Part shown: positions 59,920 through 64,000 of the stretch, one piece after another
Position numbering within the stretch: the first letter of the stretch is position 1
Layout of the letters: each line of letters opens with the position of its first letter
NCBI RefSeq assembly: GCF_900105515.1
Contig: NZ_FNSY01000001.1
Span: 992,001-1,056,000 of the forward strand
Reading direction: 5' to 3'
From: Streptomyces sp. 2131.1
GTDB taxonomy: Bacteria > Actinomycetota > Actinomycetes > Streptomycetales > Streptomycetaceae
Length of the DNA: 64,000 nucleotides
Made by a program: the position numbers and the translations under genes
The notes under the pieces: generated by a model
Database searches by the model: none
Seen by the model: only the letters and a program-made list of their open reading frames with translations
Told to the model about the DNA's origin: nothing

Positions 59920-60046
59920 CCGCTCAGAATCGCATCCCGACGCGCCCGCGCACCACAGGCGCGCGGCCTGTCGTTCGAGTGCTGAACACCACACGGTCAC
60001 CGCGCGTTCACCCTCGGGCAGGGCCGGGTGGGCCTTTGCGGCCCGC

Positions 60047-60826
60047 TCAGAGGTCGAGGTCGACGACCACCGGCGCGTGGTCCGAAGCGCCCTTGCCCTT
60101 GCGCTCCTCGCGGTCCACGTAGCTGTCCTTCACCTTGGCGGTGAAGGGGGCGTTGCCGTAGACGAGGTCGATCCGCATGCCCTTGTTCTTCGGGAAGCGC
60201 AGCTCGCGGTAGTCCCAGAAGGTGTACGGGCGGTCGTACTTCAGGGGGCGGGGCATTACGTCGGACAGGCCCTCCGCGCGCAGGGCGGCCAGTGCCTCGC
60301 GCTCGGCGGGCGTGACGTGCGTGGCCCCCTCGAAGAGCGCCGGGTCCCAGACGTCCTCGTCGGTGGGGGCCACGTTGAAGTCGCCGAGCACGGCGAACGG
60401 GGCCGCGCCCGCGGCGTCGGCGGCGACCGCCTTGCGCAGCGCCTCCAGCCAGCGCAGCTTGTACGCGTAGTGCTCGTGGGCGACCTCGCGGCCGTTGGGC
60501 ACGTACACCGACCAGAGCCGCACCGGGCCGCAGGTCGCGCTGATCGCGCGGGGCTCCTGCGCGGTCTCGTAGGCCGGCCCGTCGGGCAGCCCCATCACGA
60601 TGTCGGACAGGCCGGCGCGGGAGATCAGCGCGACCCCGTTCCACCGGCCGTTGGCGTTGACCGCGGACTCGTAACCGGCCTCGCGGAGCGCGTCGGCGGG
60701 GAACTGCTCGGCGGTGCACTTGGTCTCCTGGAGGCACAGCACGTCCGTGCCGCTGCTCTCCAGCCAGGCCAGCAGCCTGGGCAGACGGGCGGTGATCGAG
60801 TTGACGTTCCAGGTGGCGATGCGCAT
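60047..60826 (-). CDS. xthA: Exodeoxyribonuclease III
   Basis: The 259-residue nuclease removes abasic-site sugars and degrades 3' ends in DNA repair. Motifs: WNVNSI, LQETKC, VYVPNG, GDFNVAPTDEDVWDP and the terminal GASDHAPVVV. I chose the ATG at 60826 where MRIATWNVNS begins. A TAGGTT -10 lies seven bases upstream with no ribosome-binding site, so a leaderless transcript is likely. Confidence 0.94.
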   Translation of the reverse strand: MRIATWNVNSITARLPRLLAWLESSGTDVLCLQETKCTAEQFPADALREAGYESAVNANGRWNGVALISRAGLSDIVMGLPDGPAYETAQEPRAISATCGPVRLWSVYVPNGREVAHEHYAYKLRWLEALRKAVAADAAGAAPFAVLGDFNVAPTDEDVWDPALFEGATHVTPAEREALAALRAEGLSDVMPRPLKYDRPYTFWDYRELRFPKNKGMRIDLVYGNAPFTAKVKDSYVDREERKGKGASDHAPVVVDLDL

Positions 60827-60874
60827 GTACGTAAACCTAACGCCTGCCACTGACAGCCGCCGGGGCGGCGGCCG

Positions 60875-61534
60875 TCACAGGGCCGTCGAGTCGCCCGGCG
60901 TCATCCTGCCGTGGTCGGAGCCGCCCAGCTCACCGATCTGCCGGTCGTAGATCGGCCGGGCCAGGTCGGTGAGCAGCGCGTCGTGGATGTCGATCGCCCG
61001 GCGCGGCTTCACCTCGCGGACGTAGTCGATGACCTCGGAGATCTTGTTCCACGGCGCCATCACCGGCAGCAGCAGCGTGTCCACGGCCCGGCCGGGCACG
61101 GTCAGGGCGTCGCCGGGGTGGAAGACCTGGCCGTCGACGAGGAAGCCGATGTTGGTGACGCGCGGGATGTCCGGGTGGATCACCGCGTGCAGCTCGCCGT
61201 GCACCTCGATGTCGAACCCGGCGGCCGAGAACGTGTCGCCGTTCCCCACGGTGTGCACGCGGCCCGGGAACGCCGCCCCGAGCCGCTCCGCGACGCTGCG
61301 CAGGGTCCAGATCTCGGCGGCCGGGTCGGCCTCCAGGCCGGCCCGCAGCCGCCCTTCGTCGAAGTGGTCGGGGTGCTCGTGCGTCACGAGGATCGCCTCG
61401 GCGCCGATCGCGGCGTCCCGCTCCGAGAACCCTCCGGGGTCGATGACGAGCGTGCGCCCGTCCTTCTCCAGGCGGATGCAGGAGTGCGACTGCTTGGTCA
61501 GGGTCGGCGCGCTGTTCTCGGCGTGGCTGTTCAT
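60875..61534 (-). CDS. MBL-fold metallo-hydrolase
   Basis: The 219-residue protein is a small metallo-beta-lactamase-fold hydrolase with the zinc motif THEHPDHFD and a later FHPGDAL metal ligand; the C-terminal half resembles the UlaG/YtnP-like L-ascorbate-6-phosphate lactonase branch. Substrate is unknown. It is read from the pcaL side with only 12 bases between the genes. Confidence 0.85.
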   Translation of the reverse strand: MNSHAENSAPTLTKQSHSCIRLEKDGRTLVIDPGGFSERDAAIGAEAILVTHEHPDHFDEGRLRAGLEADPAAEIWTLRSVAERLGAAFPGRVHTVGNGDTFSAAGFDIEVHGELHAVIHPDIPRVTNIGFLVDGQVFHPGDALTVPGRAVDTLLLPVMAPWNKISEVIDYVREVKPRRAIDIHDALLTDLARPIYDRQIGELGGSDHGRMTPGDSTAL

Positions 61535-61546
61535 ACGCCCATCCTG

Positions 61547-62824
61547 CTACGCGGGCGGCGTCGTTTCCGCCTGAATCACCGACTGCGCGATCGTGAAGGC
61601 GGCGCTCGCGGCCGGAATCCCGCAGTACACGGCCGTCTGCATCAGCACCTCCCTGATCTCTGCCGGGGTGAGGCCGTTGCGCAGGGCCGCCCTGGTGTGC
61701 GCGGCCAGGCTCTCCATGTACCCGGAGGCGACCAGCGCGGTGAGCGTGACGGCGGAGCGGGTGCGCCGGTCAAGACCTTCCCGGCCCCACACCTCGCCCC
61801 AGGCGTACCGGGTGACCAGCTCCTGGAAGTCCCCGGTGAAGTCGTCGGCGGCGGCCAGCACCCCGTCCACCTGGGCGTCGCCCAGCACCTCGCGCCGCAG
61901 CCGCATCCCCGGCCCGTACGGGTCGGCGCGCCCGTCGGCCGCGGCCTCGGGAGGAGTCTCGGCCGCGCCGATCTCCGCGACGGGCTGGACGGGGGAGGTG
62001 AGCCGGGGCACGGACTCGGGCATCGGGATGGCCGCCTGGGTGTCCTGCCAGGCGGTGGAGAAGTGGGTGAGCAGGAGATCGGTGACCGCGCCGGGCTGCT
62101 CGACGGGCGCCAGGTGCGAGGCGCCGGGCACCAGCGCGAGCCGGGCGTCCGGTATCCCGGCGACCAGGGTGCGCGCGTCACCGGGCCCGGTCACCCGGTC
62201 CTCGGCCCCGACCACGACCAGCGTGGGGACCGGGATGCGGCCCAGCTCCGTACGGATGTCGAACGCGGCCAGGGCCTCGCAGGCGGCGATGTAGCACCCC
62301 GGATCGGTGGTCCGCACCATCTGGACGGCCCACTCGACGATGGCGGGCTGCGCGGCGGCGAACGCGGGCGTGAACCAGCGCTCGGGCGCGGTGCGCGCCA
62401 TGGGCTCCAGGCCGTTCGTACGGACGATGACCCCGCGCTGCCGAAACTCGTCCGCGCTGCCGAACCGGGGCGAGGACGCCACCAGGGCGAGCGCGGCGAC
62501 CCGGTGCGGGTACCGCAGCGCGAGGTCCGTCCCGATCGCGCCGCCGATCGAGCACCCCGCGTACCCGAACCGCTGGACCCCGACCCCGTCGAGCGTCGCC
62601 AGCAGCCGGTCCCCCAGCTCCGCCACAGCGGTCGCGGGCCGGGCCGGCGCCCCGCCGTGGCCGGGGAGGTCGTAGCGGAAGACTCTCCAGTGCCGGGTGA
62701 GCTCGGGTATCTGGCGGTCCCACATGTGCCATGTGGTGCCGAGGGAGGGCCCGATCACCAGGACCGGCGCGTCCTCGGGGCCGTCGAAGCGGTATTGCAG
62801 GGTGTTCGGTGGTGTCTCGCTCAC
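61547..62824 (-). CDS. pcaL: PcaL: 3-oxoadipate enol-lactonase fused to 4-carboxymuconolactone decarboxylase
   Basis: The 425-residue protein joins two beta-ketoadipate pathway enzymes. Residues 1 to about 265 are an alpha/beta-hydrolase with the nucleophile elbow GCSIGG and the catalytic histidine near ASHLAP. Residues about 300-425 are a carboxymuconolactone decarboxylase (CMD) domain with LTALVASGYMESLAAHTRAAL. The fusion is known from Streptomyces as PcaL. No other pca gene is next to it, which is unusual. GTG at 62824 is the start. Confidence 0.92.
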   Translation of the reverse strand: MSETPPNTLQYRFDGPEDAPVLVIGPSLGTTWHMWDRQIPELTRHWRVFRYDLPGHGGAPARPATAVAELGDRLLATLDGVGVQRFGYAGCSIGGAIGTDLALRYPHRVAALALVASSPRFGSADEFRQRGVIVRTNGLEPMARTAPERWFTPAFAAAQPAIVEWAVQMVRTTDPGCYIAACEALAAFDIRTELGRIPVPTLVVVGAEDRVTGPGDARTLVAGIPDARLALVPGASHLAPVEQPGAVTDLLLTHFSTAWQDTQAAIPMPESVPRLTSPVQPVAEIGAAETPPEAAADGRADPYGPGMRLRREVLGDAQVDGVLAAADDFTGDFQELVTRYAWGEVWGREGLDRRTRSAVTLTALVASGYMESLAAHTRAALRNGLTPAEIREVLMQTAVYCGIPAASAAFTIAQSVIQAETTPPA

Positions 62825-62911
62825 CCGCCTCACGCTCTCATACCGCCGGTACCCCTCCCGAATCGGCCACCGGGTACAGTGCCCGGCGGCATTACGGCCG
62901 AGGAGGGAAAC

Positions 62912-64000
62912 GTGACCGACACCAGCGAGGCCCGGTCCGCGGACGATGCGGCGCCGGCGGCGCCGCGGAGCCTGCTGCGCCGGCTCATGCGCTACATCCC
63001 CCTGGTCGCCCCGGTCCTGCTGTGGGCCGTGCCGTGCTGGGTGCTGCTGTACACCGGCCAGCACTGGCCGCTGCCCGTGACGGTTGCGGCCACCTGTGTC
63101 TTCGTCCTCGGACTCGTCACCATGCCGTTCGCCATGGTGCGCGGGCACGGCAAGCGGCAGCAGGACCGGGCGGCGATCCTCGGGGACACCCTGCTCGGGT
63201 CGGTCTGGGTGCTGTTCACCTGGTCCGTCGTGCTCGGCGTCCTGCTGCGGCTCGCCCTGACCGTGGCCGGGACCGGCGACGGCCAGGGCCGGGCCAGGAT
63301 CGTCACCTGGTCGGTGCTCGCGGTTGCCGCCGTCCTGCTCGCCTGGGGTTGCACGGAGGCGCGCCGGGTGCCGCGGGTGCGCCGGCTCGATGTGGAACTG
63401 CCGCGACTGGGAGCCGGGCTGGACGGCACCCGGGTCGCCCTGATCACGGACACCCACTACGGGCCGCTGGACCGGGTCCGCTGGTCGGAGCGGGTCTGCG
63501 CGGAGGTCGACGCCCTGGAGGCGGACCTGGTCTGCCACACCGGGGACATCGCGGACGGCACGGCCGACCGCCGCCGGGCCCAGGCCGCGCCGCTCGGCAC
63601 GGTCCGCGCCACCCATGCCCGCGTCTACGTGACCGGGAACCACGAGTACTACAGCGAGGCCCAGGGCTGGGTCGACCTGATGGACGAGCTCGGCTGGCAG
63701 CCGCTGCGCAACCGCCATGTGCTGATCGAACGCGGCGGCGACAGCCTCGTGGTCGCCGGTGTGGACGACGTCACCGCCGAGTCCTCCGGCCTGGCCGGTC
63801 ACCGCGCGCACCTCGCCGGGGCGCTGGACGGCGCCGACCCCGACCTGCCGGTGCTGCTCCTGGCCCACCAGCCCAAGTTCATCGACCGGGCCGTCGAGGG
63901 CGGCGTCGACCTCCAGCTCTCGGGCCACACCCACGGCGGACAGATCTGGCCGTTCCACTACCTGGTCCGCCTCGACCAGCCCGCCGTCGCGGGGCTCAGC
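62912..64000 (+). CDS. Membrane metallophosphoesterase, cut by window end
   Basis: The first 363 codons are present and remain open at the edge. The N-terminal part has about four membrane helices (residues 25-165). The phosphoesterase domain follows with the metal motifs DTH, GDI, GNHE and GHTHGGQIWPF. It resembles YkuE/YaeI-type enzymes that act on membrane-linked or nucleotide substrates. AGGAGGG lies upstream of the GTG start. It is divergent from pcaL. Confidence 0.85.
   Translation, partial: MTDTSEARSADDAAPAAPRSLLRRLMRYIPLVAPVLLWAVPCWVLLYTGQHWPLPVTVAATCVFVLGLVTMPFAMVRGHGKRQQDRAAILGDTLLGSVWVLFTWSVVLGVLLRLALTVAGTGDGQGRARIVTWSVLAVAAVLLAWGCTEARRVPRVRRLDVELPRLGAGLDGTRVALITDTHYGPLDRVRWSERVCAEVDALEADLVCHTGDIADGTADRRRAQAAPLGTVRATHARVYVTGNHEYYSEAQGWVDLMDELGWQPLRNRHVLIERGGDSLVVAGVDDVTAESSGLAGHRAHLAGALDGADPDLPVLLLAHQPKFIDRAVEGGVDLQLSGHTHGGQIWPFHYLVRLDQPAVAGLS

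Overview
The window is a high-GC actinobacterial chromosome segment, most probably from Streptomyces. The evidence is very GC-rich third codon positions, frequent GTG starts with GTGA or ATGA gene overlaps, several leaderless-looking promoters, F420-type enzymes, secreted polysaccharide hydrolases with discoidin and ricin modules, and an intergenic GC-rich inverted-repeat element of a kind common in streptomycetes. It reads as chromosome rather than phage or plasmid: I see no transposase, integrase, tRNA, rRNA or CRISPR array.

Layout. 0-5 kb: phosphatidylserine synthesis pair psd-pssA, a strong terminator, a wrecked LacI-family regulator, then a secreted GH87 alpha-1,3-glucanase. 5-10 kb: a complete five-gene branched-chain amino-acid type ABC operon (livF-G-H-M and its binding lipoprotein). 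10-13 kb: glycerate kinase, a NUDIX hydrolase, an orphan VapB-like antitoxin, and a manganese-exporter-type UPF0016 gene behind a probable yybP-ykoY riboswitch. 13-19 kb: an Ada-AlkA fusion with Ogt, then an aldehyde dehydrogenase / MFS / TauD-type dioxygenase cassette controlled by a TetR regulator. 19-24 kb: acyl-CoA ligase, TetR, AidB. 24-31 kb: a TPR protein, phytoene-desaturase-like oxidoreductase, nucleotidyltransferase, a divergent MarR/SDR pair with a clear operator, inositol-monophosphatase-type enzyme, and a GH16 beta-1,3-glucanase. 31-35 kb: lipoate-protein ligase homologue, amidase, two small exported proteins. 35-42 kb: a pyrimidine/hydantoin catabolic operon (beta-ureidopropionase, class III aminotransferase, dihydropyrimidinase, LLM flavoenzyme, NCS1 transporter). 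42-48 kb: a repeat-bearing unknown protein, a XRE/PPOX pair divergent from a methionine aminopeptidase, GH75 chitosanase, gamma-glutamyltransferase, unknown proteins. 49-56 kb: response regulator / sensor kinase / GerMN-like lipoprotein, then envelope genes (MurJ-like flippase, FemX-like transferase, L,D-transpeptidase). 56-60 kb: gluABCD glutamate ABC operon. 60-64 kb: exonuclease III, metallo-hydrolase, fused PcaL, and a metallophosphoesterase cut by the window end.

How the parts work together. Three secreted hydrolases (GH87, GH16, GH75) target alpha-1,3-glucan, beta-1,3-glucan and chitosan, which suggests attack on fungal walls. The Ada-AlkA, Ogt and AidB genes form a scattered alkylation-damage set. 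The pyrimidine operon lacks a recognisable dihydropyrimidine dehydrogenase but carries an LLM flavoenzyme in its place; this is the most interesting hypothesis here. The regulatory DNA is also informative: several perfect palindromes sit on or beside predicted promoters, notably between marR and the SDR gene, between the XRE gene and map, and upstream of the GH16 gene.
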